A stretch of DNA of 64,000 bases from Leidyana gryllorum EB-2025a (taxonomy: Eukaryota; Apicomplexa), in the NCBI GenBank assembly GCA_048772705.1, contig JBLWGC010000047.1, forward strand, positions 62,001-126,000, read 5' to 3'. Positions 10,284 to 20,789 of this stretch are shown piece by piece. A program made the translations under genes and the position numbers. The notes below the pieces were generated by a model. That model saw only the letters and a program-made list of their open reading frames with translations, was not told the origin of the DNA and searched no databases. Within the stretch, counting starts at the first letter, position 1. The number at the start of each line of letters is the position of its first letter.

Positions 10284-13200
10284 TCAGAGCCAGGCTGACC
10301 AGCCGACATACATCTGAGCCAAAAGCCTTGGATCGCTGCTCATTCTGTTGACAATGGTACGTTGAGACTGAACGGGAATGCTTTCGCTGGATGAAACAAT
10401 GGGCATCAATGCGGCTTCCAAGGTGGTCGGCGGCAACGGCATCAAATAGTTGAGGCTGATGAAGCTAAAGTCGCGGCCTTGGAGCTTATGTCGTAGGCGC
10501 AGAATCGCTTTACGGGCTTTGAGATTTCGACTCTCATCAGTCAGAATGTCGACAACGAGAGCATTGTTGAATGCCGATTCTTTGGGGTCTTCGCGGTTGC
10601 CTTTGCTCTTCTTTTCCCAAAAGTTCAGAACGTCATCGACAAAGATTGAGGCCATCGAGACGATACTTTGATGCTTTCCGCGCAGAGTGGTCAGAACTTC
10701 TTCCATTATTCGATGAAACTTGCGTTTGTTTGTCTGTGTGTTGTAAAGGAGCTCAGTGATATTTCGAGTGAGTCGGATGGGGACGAGTTCAGGGATCGGT
10801 AGAATCCGTCCAACCTCAAACATATACCCGAAATCGATGTGAACGACATTGCCAGTGGCATCATTGAGCATTATGTTCTTCAAATGGCGATCCCCGACCC
10901 CGAGTACGTACCCGAGCGCCGAGTTCACTCCGGTCGATCGGATGTAATTGTCGTGAGCCAGACGGAAATGATGTTTGAAGGGGAAGCAGGAATGGAAGAA
11001 GACTTCCAGCGTCGGATGCACGCGAGGCATCACATCATTGACAAACACTTTCACCAGTTTGTTATTCTTTCTGGCATCTACCATAAGGGAGTGGCAGTCC
11101 GAATAGGCCAGATCACCCGGAAAATAGATTTCCTGAATCGTTGGTATCCGACCGTCCGGACAGGCGGCGCGTCCCGATTTGAATGCCAAGTCACGCAGTG
11201 TTTTATAGCCCTCCATCCATTCTATGATCCCTGCGTCCTTCCCAACCGGCACGACATTGTATGTGATCAAATGGGCTTCCGGCATCTCAAGTCTCAGAAC
11301 TTCGTTGACCAAATTGAAGGCCTTTTGAATCAGTCTGTCTTGACGAACGTCATCTCTACTCTTTACCAACTCCTTCCGCACATTGCCATCCTGATCTATC
11401 ACACGCACAATTTTGGGACAGCTCTTCCCCGCCTCGGATATATCAAAGTCATCCTCTATCTTCGTTACTGTCCAAATGCCGACGCTCGGAGACGACAGCC
11501 ATTCCCGAAGCAATTGCCGCATCTCTGTGGGCGCGGTCGATCCCACAGTGGCTGGTCTCCCTTTGAGCAGATCTTCAAAAGGCTTCGGCGGCCGAGTCCA
11601 CGTCTCTTGCGCACTAATCACAGGGGCACAGCCAACAATCCTAACCAGGTCCTGATAGGTATCAGATAAGTGTCCACGTGCAATCTGATCTTTCGTGTGG
11701 TCTGCTGCTTGTGCCGGCTTAAGGGTACCCAAAGGTGGCTGACAGAGCCGTATGCGACTCATTCTCTCCCCTTTAACCAGTCCGGGAGCACAGATAATGT
11801 CAGTCAAGCCTGCGTACAGCTTCCACTCGAGCTGCATCACTTCCATTGCTGTCCGATGCGAGATACTTTCAGCCATCACATCAGCGATCAATTGCTCCGC
11901 GGCCTCTTTGCGGGGGCGATTCTCGATGTCTTTGACGTATGTCAACAACTCGAAGGTCATCCAGAAAGGGTAATACCTCAACTGCCAATGGGGCGCTTCC
12001 AGTGTACACACACACGCACAATGCCAATTCAATGGACTCACCATCCAACGTAAGGTTTTGCAGAGGCTCGCTTGAAAGATGTCCCCGGCCTTCGCCTCCC
12101 CCAAGCACGACGCTAAGCGATATGCCCAAGGCAAGAGTGCGGCAGCCAACCGTTGTTTGACGCGTTCATTCTTCATCACCTCTGAATCCCAACAAGACCC
12201 CAAAGGCACCGACACCGAGAATTCCTGAGGTCCGTAAAGTAAAAAGTCACTGGCGAGCCGAGACGAGTGCAATGTGCTCCTGAGTCGCAGTTCGGGGGTC
12301 AATAAGTGATCATCAAAGCTCAGTGTGTAGATCAACCATTCCAGTGTCATCTGTTCCGACAATGCCACAGTCTCGAATGTCTGCACCTTATGTTGATCTA
12401 AGAGATACAACAAACGGCGTCCTTCTCCCTCCAGTCGCGTCATATTCTGCTGAATCTTCCGCCGCTGACCGTGCGCAATATCAGGTTACACCCCCAGGAA
12501 GACCCCTCTCACCTCCGCTTCTGCACTTTTGCCCTTCAGCCCTCCCAATTGATTCTTAAACTCTTCGCGTTCCGCTCGAATGTCGTCGACGTGTTGAAAA
12601 CACATTCGAATGTCATTACCATTATGGACCGCCGTGGCCGCCTGTCGCCCACACACACATACACATATGTTGGAATGGCGCACTCAATACTCACGTCACA
12701 GCTCGTTTGTACATAAATGACGACTCGGGATAAGAGATCCAATCCTTCGAGTTTGGACTCAAACAACTGAGAGGGTGTCAGCTCCAGTTTGGAGGTCGCT
12801 CCCCGCGTCTCCATAGCCAGATTGGTGACAGCTTGGATCAACAGATCGGTCCAGTGTGGACTCGCCGAACTCAGCGCCGACGAATTTACACTGACCTTCC
12901 GGTCCTTCCCTGCGACAAAGGCGCTGGGCGGTGGCTGTGGCTCTGATACCGTGGGTACGGACACAATGTCATTGGCAACCTGGCTGATGTGTCGTATCAA
13001 CACTCCCACTTCTTCCTTTGTTCGAACACCTTCGAAACAATCTTCGTATATCGAGAACAAAGAGTGTCCCCACAATTGAGGACTCAACGGATAGTTGACA
13101 CTCGAAGCCCAGTGAGCTCGTTGCTTAACAAAAACGCTCGCCAAACTCTTGGCGCAGGTTATATTCAATCCTGGACGAAGTGGCAGATGGGGTTTGACCG

Positions 13201-16200
13201 ATCTCAAAATATCTTCGAGCAAAGTCTGCACAGTTGAATTCGGAGGCAATGGATACCCAGAACTCTCAACTGTCAGCCAGTGGGTCAGCACCGTGTCGAG
13301 TTGCTCGAGACCCTGCTCGTCCAGGATCACACGCCTACCCACACTAGACGGTGCCACCACGGGTATGTAGTCACTTACAGAGGCACCCGCCGTTGAAATG
13401 GTATTGACGGCTGCTGACCCACTCTGAGTATCAGCTCGTAACGCAATGTCACCAGCACACCTCCGTGGACACGCGTACTCAATAGCGGCAGGGTCACTTT
13501 CCACTGTCATGTGCCTCTCCAAGGCCTCCAACGCCTTTGTCCAACTGAAAGGCTCATCTGTCAGAGTTCGCTCCTCGAATTCTAAGCGAGCTTCCGCTGC
13601 CGCCATCCATTCAGGAGGAGATTGGTACGGCTTGCCCATATAGACGCCCCTCATCAAGGACACAGCACCGATGGCCAAAGTTATGGCATCCGTACTGATG
13701 GCGTCATTCAACTTCCCAGCCAACACCATCGCGCAGTCCTTCAGGAGACCAACACACGAGACGGTTGGGCCACTTGAGCACTCGCGACTCTCCAACAAAT
13801 CATCTATACTCACACTCGGGAAGTTACCTAACAAAGGCACATCAGGGCTGCCGGCTGTGAAATAAGGAGACTCCCACACGCACGCATGGATTTCCCTCAG
13901 CATTTGGCGGAATGGGCCGTGCAAAGCTTTCAAAATCTCTCTGCTCAAGTCGGCGCATCCTCCCTCGAGGTCTATGGAGTCCAGATAATGGGTGAGAAAG
14001 ACCTCCAACAACTGAAGCTCAGAGATGTCGCGGAATAATCTCAATCCAGCTGTGACTATAGCCGCAGTCAGGTCATGGAGATGTCTTGTAGCCGCTTCCA
14101 GCGTGATCGGACATTCCTCTGGCGCCTCCGTGAACCACGCATCCATAAATCGAGTCAGACACGCGTGTGCTTCGACGGCCACAAGCCCGTGCTGATCACT
14201 GCTGGTGGTGTTGGAATCCGATGCCAGTGGCGCCAGAGCTGTCGCCAGATGCTCGTCGACTTTCAAGCAGATGATCCATTTCAGTAGGCCCCCTCGAGGG
14301 GTAAAGAAGGCAGGCCACCGATGATCGGGCTCAAAGTAGCCCAGGTGCCATGCGCGCATTGTCAATGCCTCCGATTGGGTGACTGGCGGTCTGTGGTTCA
14401 GCAGCCTCCACAAGGGGCAGTCATATGTTTTCCAATCTTCCTGTCCATGGTGCTGCTTCATCAATGCCTCTAATCGATGACGGCAGGCAAAATGGGCTCG
14501 TTCTTCGCCAATGACAGGGTCCAGTGGATCGCTGAGTAGGGCAACTGGCGTGTGATGATCTATAATGGTCTGGGCAAGCGATTTTAGATTGGACAGAGCA
14601 CACATGAGCATACTGAGACAGAGATGGGTGTGCAGTCCGGGTAGAATCGTTGCTGACAAGAAGGATATTGATTTGAGGTGGGATGAGAGTTGTAACAGCC
14701 AAGAGTACCCGAGCTGTTGGGGTGAATCGGCCATGAAGGTGATCGGCATAGTGTCTCCTGCCAAATGGGGGTGCCAGAAAATAAGCTGCTGAGACTGGTA
14801 TTCTGCCGCCCGGTCTGCAAGCTGAGCCCAGAGATGTCTGAAGACTTCAACGATACGTCTCCAGATCAAGTTGGCATTGGTGGGGCTGAGGTCATCCATG
14901 ATACCTCCATCAGACCTTTCTACTCCAAAAGCTTTGGCTTGCTGCGCTGCAGCCACTCTCCAGGCAATCTGGGACAGCGTCCAGGTCGATCTCGACAAGA
15001 TGAAGGGGGTTGGATGAGGTTGAGTTTTCAACCACTGAATAAGAATGCTCATAAGGTTCGAGATGGTGGGTGGACACGTGGTGTCTCGCGAACGACTTAA
15101 CCTCTGCATGAAATCTGTAGTTGGAGGGCCTATGAGGAAGTCGACGATGAAAGCGGCATTGTCAGAGAGTCTGTCGGCTTCGTTTTGACGCTTTTGGACA
15201 AAACTGAGGACTTCGTCGTCAATTACTGAGAGATCGGCGGAGAAGAGGTGTTGCTCGAACTGTTGACGGCCCCACGGGTGACGCAAGCGCAGCGGTATTG
15301 TCTGAGGAACGGCGGGTGTGTCAGGTAGACGTTGGTGGCTGGGGTTCTGTAGCAACCCTCTAATAGCGACTGCAGCCGCTGTGGAAGATTGGGGAGCGTT
15401 GAGGTCCAACGTCTGCCACAGCGAGTGGGGGGATCGTAGTAAGGCGCATTGCTCAATGTAAAAAGCCATCAGAGGCGAGGGCAACTCGAGGGAGTCGAAA
15501 CGATTGTGAAATCGGGAACACCACTGCATGAGAGCCACCAACGAGAAGAATATCTGAGCATCGTGGATCTCTTGTCCACTCGGATAGAGGGGTAACAGTC
15601 GCCGAAACAATAAGAACGCCGCTTCCTCTCTGACATGAATGGCAGGTTCTGCGTTCAACAGAACAGTTTCGACGAGATCGGCTAAGGCGCCTTTACGCAG
15701 AAGGTTTTGCAGTGCCACTGTCAAATCGTCTGGATCAATGTTTGGCAACTCGCCTGTTATGCAATAATGGCGGAGTTGCAGAAGTCGGCGGCAGGTGACG
15801 ATAGTTTCATCCGGTCCGTTAGCGTAGACATCCCCACTGGTACGAGACTGCTTCCACCATCTTTTGGTAACACTGGGTGTGGAGGATGTTTGGCTCTCAC
15901 CCGTGGTACTGTTTCGTGATCCGAGAGGCTGCGTCCCAACACTTCTCTCAATCCACTCCAAGTCTCGGGCCTCGAGCTTGGACGAGAGTATTGATTGCGG
16001 TTCATTTAACATTTCATTCACCGACGGTCTGTCTTCTCTCCCGGTGACCCACAATCCGACGGTCTGCACTGTCGGGACCCCCATGGCAGCTTGAAGAGCC
16101 ACCGAGCCCTCCAGTCGCAGAGCACTCCCCATACCGCAGGCGGCTCGGATCAGATAACTGCTCCTCAGATTGGGATTCTTCTTACATAATGCCACCACAC

Positions 16201-18228
16201 TGTCGCTTTCACGCAGCAGTAACAATGGCTCCACAGTCATTGAGTATTCGGGGGCGGGAATCTTGGGCAATGGTCGATGCAGAAGAGTCCAGACGAGAAA
16301 GATGGTTTGCGCTCGGAATATCCCCAGACCGGTCAGTGGCATCGTTTGTTTGAGTAGAAACTGCTCACTCTCCTCATTGAGCATTTTAATGGTAGCGAGT
16401 CCCGCGGGGACGTCAAAGTATTCGAGCTTTCGAATAGCGATGAGAACGTCCACCGCTGCCAAGACTCCCTCCAGAGACACGGTGTCGATCACTTTGTGAA
16501 CAGCTTTGACGAGATCGCTCAAAATGCCTCCAATCAGAGTTGAGGCCTTTGGAGCACTCGCTGCTGCTGACTCGTGATTATGAGAATTGACGACGAAAGG
16601 CTCGGGTGTGAGGAAGTGACACCGCGCTATTAGATCGAGTCCCAACAGATACTCGTACTGAGTATCATCTGTTTCTGACCCCCCTAACACTCTACCGGCT
16701 CCCGCCCCCGCGGGTGCAGTGCGAAAGGGAGCGAGACGGCGAGCAGTGTGCTGTTGTGATAAGAAGCGATTCTCCAACCCCGCCACTCCAATACCGAAAG
16801 TTCCAATTTCGGGCCTCCGAGCTGATAGACTGGGACGGTCGTTGTTGCTGGGTGGCGAAGAAGGGGCAGCGATTTGAGTGGCATTCTTAATGAGAGCCTC
16901 TCGAATTGGGGTCTGCAACTTGGCGGCCTCTTGACCGCTGATGCGGTAAGTTACCAACTCGACACACAATTGCGGCCCTTCAATTTGATACACAGTCGTA
17001 GTACTCAGCTCGGAGAGATATTCCTGCACCAGGCCGACCCATTCACACAGCACTTTGGCAGCAACAGCCCCGCGCTTCACACATCGCTCCCAATATTGCA
17101 CGAGACGTATTACTGGGAACCGATCTTTCAGCGGTTTACTCTGATCCCTCCGGGAGAGTAATCCTCGAATAGTGGATAAAAATATGACTTGGTGATGCTC
17201 GCTGAGTGAATCAGAAAAAGTGTGTGTGTGTGAGTGGTTGTCAGCATCGTCGCACTCACGTTGGGACCTCGAGCACCCCGACCACCTCGTCCAATAGCTC
17301 TTCCGCATCGCGATCGCTCACGTGAACAATGTCTCCGGCGTTTAGGAGACGCGAGGCGGCAGATAATTTGCTGGACGACGCTTGAGAGAGTGGTCTGAAC
17401 TGACGCAACAGCCCTGCATCGGAGAGACGTCATTGAGAGTTCAGCTCAAAGGGAGCTCAAAGGGAGTCAGAGACTCACTTGCAGCTTTGGAGGCTTCGAT
17501 TCTGACATGTTGGATGTTGGTGCGTCCCCAGAATCTGATGAGCTCGCCGACAAAGTCGAGAGCTCTGTCGTCGTTGCCATCAAAGTCGAGGGACATTTGG
17601 TCGGGGCTCTGATCCATCAAGTAGGTGGAGGACAGAGTGGCAATGACAGTATTGACAATAGTCTCATCCGACCAGAGGGCTCGCGCGATATGCAGATGGA
17701 GAGTACTTATTGTCCAAAAGGAGAAGTCGAGAGCAAACTGCAGATAAGTCGTCTCTACGGGAGCCGTGGAGCGGACTCCCCCACTCGACATTCTACGCCG
17801 TTTAGACGGCGCCACGGCTTTGCTCAAGTGATCGCTCCATCGTTCCAATGCTCTGCAGATGTCACTTTATTAGTCCACAGACAGATAGACAGACAATGCT
17901 CACAATAAGAGGAGTCGTTTGACGTTACAGCCGTGATGACTATAGATTTCCTCCTCCCATTCTTGCAGAGAGGCACCGATGAGCCGACTGTAGGCGACTT
18001 TCATACTGCGTTAGGAGCGTAAAGGCAGCGGAGCTTACGCGACATGGCATCCTTCCTGGCAGTCTTGGTGGTATTGGGGGCTTGAAGGGCGACCGTAGCA
18101 GCGGCGAAGCTGCCTAAGCGCTGTGCGCGGAATGGGGACTCGTGTGATTTGAAGGGCGTCGATTCGACATGAGCATTGATAGGGGGCTGATCTTCATTGA
18201 AGAAATCATCATCAAAGGCATCGAACAT
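10284..18228 (-). CDS. PI3-kinase-like protein kinase, ATM/Tel1-like
   Basis: Large serine/threonine kinase of the PIKK family, probably a DNA-damage checkpoint kinase. Exons on the complement: 18044-18228 (uncertain), 17904-18005, 17479-17852, 17260-17413, 12695-17201, 12513-12641, 12042-12449, 10284-11981, about 2,518 codons. The N-terminal 1,600 residues are helical-repeat-like. The kinase domain has KSRDDVRQD, then YNVVPVGKDAGIIEW, GVGDRHLKNIML, and HIDFGYMFE with the DFG-like motif, ILPIPELVPIRLTR; the FATC domain ends LLAQMYVGWSAWL. The phrase PKIVRVIDQDG...LVKSRDDVRQD is closest to ATM (PKIIDCVGSDG...LVKGRDDLRQD), but ATR or DNA-PK cannot be excluded. The first exon joins through a GTCGCG donor; if wrong, the protein starts at 18004 (2,456 residues). 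Its stop is followed 31 bases later by the next start. Confidence 0.88.
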
Positions 18229-18253
18229 ACTGTCTGTCTCACTCTTCTACTAA

Positions 18254-19466
18254 CTATTCTGCGAGGGACGGGGCCGACTGTTGCGGTGGGGGAGGGGAAT
18301 TATCGGCTACAACACTTTCTGCTTGGCTCTGCTTGACCACCATCAAGTCGTGGTCCATGTCTGTGACATCGGGCCACCGCTCGGTGCTCGTGCTGGGTAT
18401 CAAGCCGTACTCCGAGAGCACCCGGGACAGCTTCGCCGGATGCAAGCGGAGGCCACTGGATCTGTGAGCGTTAGTCGTCCCCACTGATCGGAGAATGGGG
18501 CCCTGGAACTGTCGTCGACGTTTACGGACAGCAGTCTTGGAGGAACGAAAAATCTAGAAACACCATCAAAATGGAGCTTACCGCGTACACTCGACGCAGA
18601 TAGAGGTCCTGATTACGCATCGTCTTGAGATGCGACTTCATTGTGTTGGTGATGAGCATTCGGAAACTCAGCAAGTATACCGAGGCGCTCAGCAGGAGAG
18701 TGCTGGCCGCTCCCTGTCGCGTCCTGTGATGAGGCGGTAGTTGGGAAAGGCCGGGCACACTCACTGAAACTCCTGACCCAAGACGTCCTGGAGGACGCGA
18801 GCCTGGCTTCTGGCCAAAGCCATCTCGCCGAACACCACAATCAAAAGCACTCCCGCGGCGACGACTCCTGTGCTGGCATACCAATGCCAGAGTTTGAGCT
18901 TTCGAGCTGCATTGCTGCTGAGTATGGCTACGAGGCCTTCGTATGCAGCCAGATAGAGCGCCAAGATACCTAACCCCAAGATCACTGCACATATAACCTG
19001 GGCGAGTTGGTTTTGTAGACAAATCTCTCTCGTCTAACCCGCACTGACTTTGGTGTAAATCTGCATCTTGGACTCGTTACACAGCGTTGTGTTGCTTTGC
19101 CCGCCGGCCATCCCTTCCTCAGTACCAAATGGACAGGTGAAAGTCAGAGGGCTGTTGAAGAAGGGGGACGATTGGGTGCAGTGGGTACGGTGCCTCCGCA
19201 TACCGGAGCAAACTCCGGGGCCAGCCCGGGGGGCCGAATGCTTCACAGAGATAGGGGGAGTCATTGCACACGAGGTTCGAGAAGTACCAGTAGGCTCCAA
19301 CGCCAATTGTGGATCTCGGGCTAGACAAAAGTTGGATATTGTCCAGTGGAAAGACAAAGGGTACCACGGTGGCCGCTATGGCCCAACAGAGATCAATGGA
19401 GGCGCAAAGCACCATGGCTGTGGTGGCGATGCATCCAACAGCCGTCATAAAGTTTTTGGATGTCAT
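18254..19466 (-). CDS. Four-helix membrane protein, tetraspanin-like layout
   Basis: Five exons (complement 19204-19466, 19049-19151, 18765-18997, 18582-18723, 18254-18535) give 340 residues. Helix 1 is near the N-terminus (VGCIATTAMVLCAS), then a loop with five cysteines and an NTT glycosylation site, then three more hydrophobic segments (VICAVILGLGILALYLAA, VVAAGVLLIVVFGE, LLLSASVYLLSF). The cytoplasmic tail is basic (VRKRRRQF) and ends in a Ser/Pro/Gln-rich stretch. The layout recalls tetraspan proteins, but there is no CCG motif, so I do not assign the tetraspanin family. Two splice sites are non-standard: a GTCAGT donor at 19048 and an AAG acceptor at 18536. The stop is 25 bases before the PIKK start. 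Confidence 0.62.
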
Positions 19467-19925
19467 CTTCTACCAAGACAGTCATCCGCAATGACCTCTG
19501 CAAGTACTTGGACAAAAGGGTGATCATCAAGTTTCTGGGAGGCCGGCAAGGTGAGAATTGAGTGATGGAGTGGTGTGTAAACAATTTTCACACAGTCTCT
19601 GGGGTGCTGAAAGGTATGGATGACATAGTCAACGTGGTTCTGGACGAGTGTCATGAGACTTTGAGAGGTGAGAGCTGCCTGCTGGGCGAGGCGGATTTCA
19701 TGTTGTTTGATTGAGAACAGATGCGAACGGCGAGTTGACTGAGCATAAACGCAAGTTGGGTCTGCTAGTCGCTAGAGGCACTGGGGTGAGTGCTCAAGTT
19801 TGTGTGTTGTGTTCGAACGAAAATGAGTGCTGCAGATTATCATGATATGCAGCGAAGATGGGTGTGTTGAGATACCCAATCCTTTTGTTCAGCAGGAGGG
19901 ACCTCAGATCTAGCCCAAAAATATA
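19467..19925. promoter_or_regulatory. Divergent intergenic region
   Basis: 459 bases separate the starts of the four-helix protein (-) and the EGF protein (+), one of the two longest gaps in the window. Short frames inside (for example on the minus strand at 19463-19654) have no recognisable features. It must contain promoters or 5' processing sites for both genes; I see no clear TATA box or repeat. An extra 5' exon of either gene cannot be excluded. Confidence 0.4.
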
Positions 19926-20306
19926 ATGCAGCCCCATAGTATATTATTGGGTGGCGCAATACTGCTGTGTGCCGAGACCCGTGTTCCAAATCCCACCGGC
20001 GTCTGTACAGTAGATTTGTGCAATGGGCGCGGGGTGTGTCGAGTAAGACTGTCTACTGTCGTCGTCTCAATGAATAATGTATCTCAACCACCACCAGGAA
20101 GATCCAGCTGAAATAAACGGGTTCGTGTGTCAGTGCGATTGGAACTATTCAGGTAGAACTTGCCTTGGTGAGTCCCGCGAAAACAACTACCCCTCCCCAA
20201 CACCTCAGTAGTTGAGGGGCCTAATAAATGGTGGCCAATCAGTGTGGCAACCCTTAGCACATTGGGAGCGCTGGGGATTGTTAGTGCGTTAGCTTTGGCT
20301 CCCTGA
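19926..20306 (+). CDS. Small EGF-domain surface protein
   Basis: A 94-residue protein visible only after splicing three exons: 19926-20042, 20098-20167 and 20209-20306 (introns of 55 and 41 bases). It has a hydrophobic N-terminal signal (SILLGGAILLCAE), one complete EGF-like domain with six cysteines in order (CTVDLCNGRGVC, then FVCQC, then YSGRTC), and a hydrophobic C-terminal end (ISVATLSTLGALGIVSALALAP) that would serve as a membrane anchor or a GPI-addition signal. If the second intron were retained, the protein would stop 13 residues after the EGF domain and be secreted. The start of the next gene lies 26 bases after the stop on the same strand. Confidence 0.72.
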
Positions 20307-20332
20307 TTTTTCGTCTCTTTTCACTTCACTGT

Positions 20333-20788
20333 ATGGCGGCGACTGCAATCAACAACTCCTTCTCGGCCATCAACAAGATGGGCCTGTGGCTGACAAGCCC
20401 ACTTGCCAGCTTCTTCACACGCTGGGTACGAGACCCCCTCGAAGCCCTGATGTTCTATAATGACAAGACAACTCGCTTCTGCAGCGAACATCCTACCGTC
20501 GTCGCCTTATTAATATGTGTAGTGATCTATGCAGTGTTTCTGCTCGTGCTCCATATCGGCCACGAACTAGCCATCAAGTTTTTTGGTCCAACCCCATATC
20601 ATTTGGCCGCTGCCGAACTCAAGAAATCTAAGCTCAACAGAGACAAAGCCGCCGCCGTCGAAAAGAAGAACAACAAACAACTTCCCTCTGGTGGTGATGG
20701 TGGCGACCGCAACGCTGCTGCACACGCAGCAACAAGCATTTCAAAGAGCACCAAGACAACAACCACCGTGAGATCAAGAAAGCACTAG
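20333..20788 (+). CDS. Small single-pass membrane protein
   Basis: 151 residues, one exon, not recognised. One strong transmembrane segment (TVVALLICVVIYAVFLLVLHIG, about residues 55-76) is followed by a Lys/Ala-rich tail ending in Thr runs and SRKH, probably cytoplasmic or lumenal and disordered. The N-terminal 50 residues are amphipathic with aromatic residues. The ATG is 26 bases after the stop of the EGF gene, and its stop lies one base from the stop of the convergent gene at 20790. Confidence 0.6.
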   Translation: MAATAINNSFSAINKMGLWLTSPLASFFTRWVRDPLEALMFYNDKTTRFCSEHPTVVALLICVVIYAVFLLVLHIGHELAIKFFGPTPYHLAAAELKKSKLNRDKAAAVEKKNNKQLPSGGDGGDRNAAAHAATSISKSTKTTTTVRSRKH

Positions 20789-20789
20789 A

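Noticed and set aside
9612-10298. Long plus-strand open frame (228 codons) opposite the proline/serine-rich gene
   Set aside because: It mirrors the low-complexity GC-rich coding sequence of the minus-strand gene; its Gly/Asp/Glu-rich translation has no domain and the opposite frame continues in phase into a spliced coiled coil.
10284-12449. Firm assignment of the PIKK to ATM, ATR or DNA-PKcs
   Set aside because: The activation-region wording favours ATM, the FATC end is ATR-like and the catalytic loop has a DNA-PK flavour. Only a phylogeny could decide, so I gave the family name and left the symbol empty.
18254-19466. Tetraspanin family for the four-helix protein
   Set aside because: Four helices and a cysteine loop fit, but the CCG motif and the large second extracellular loop are missing.
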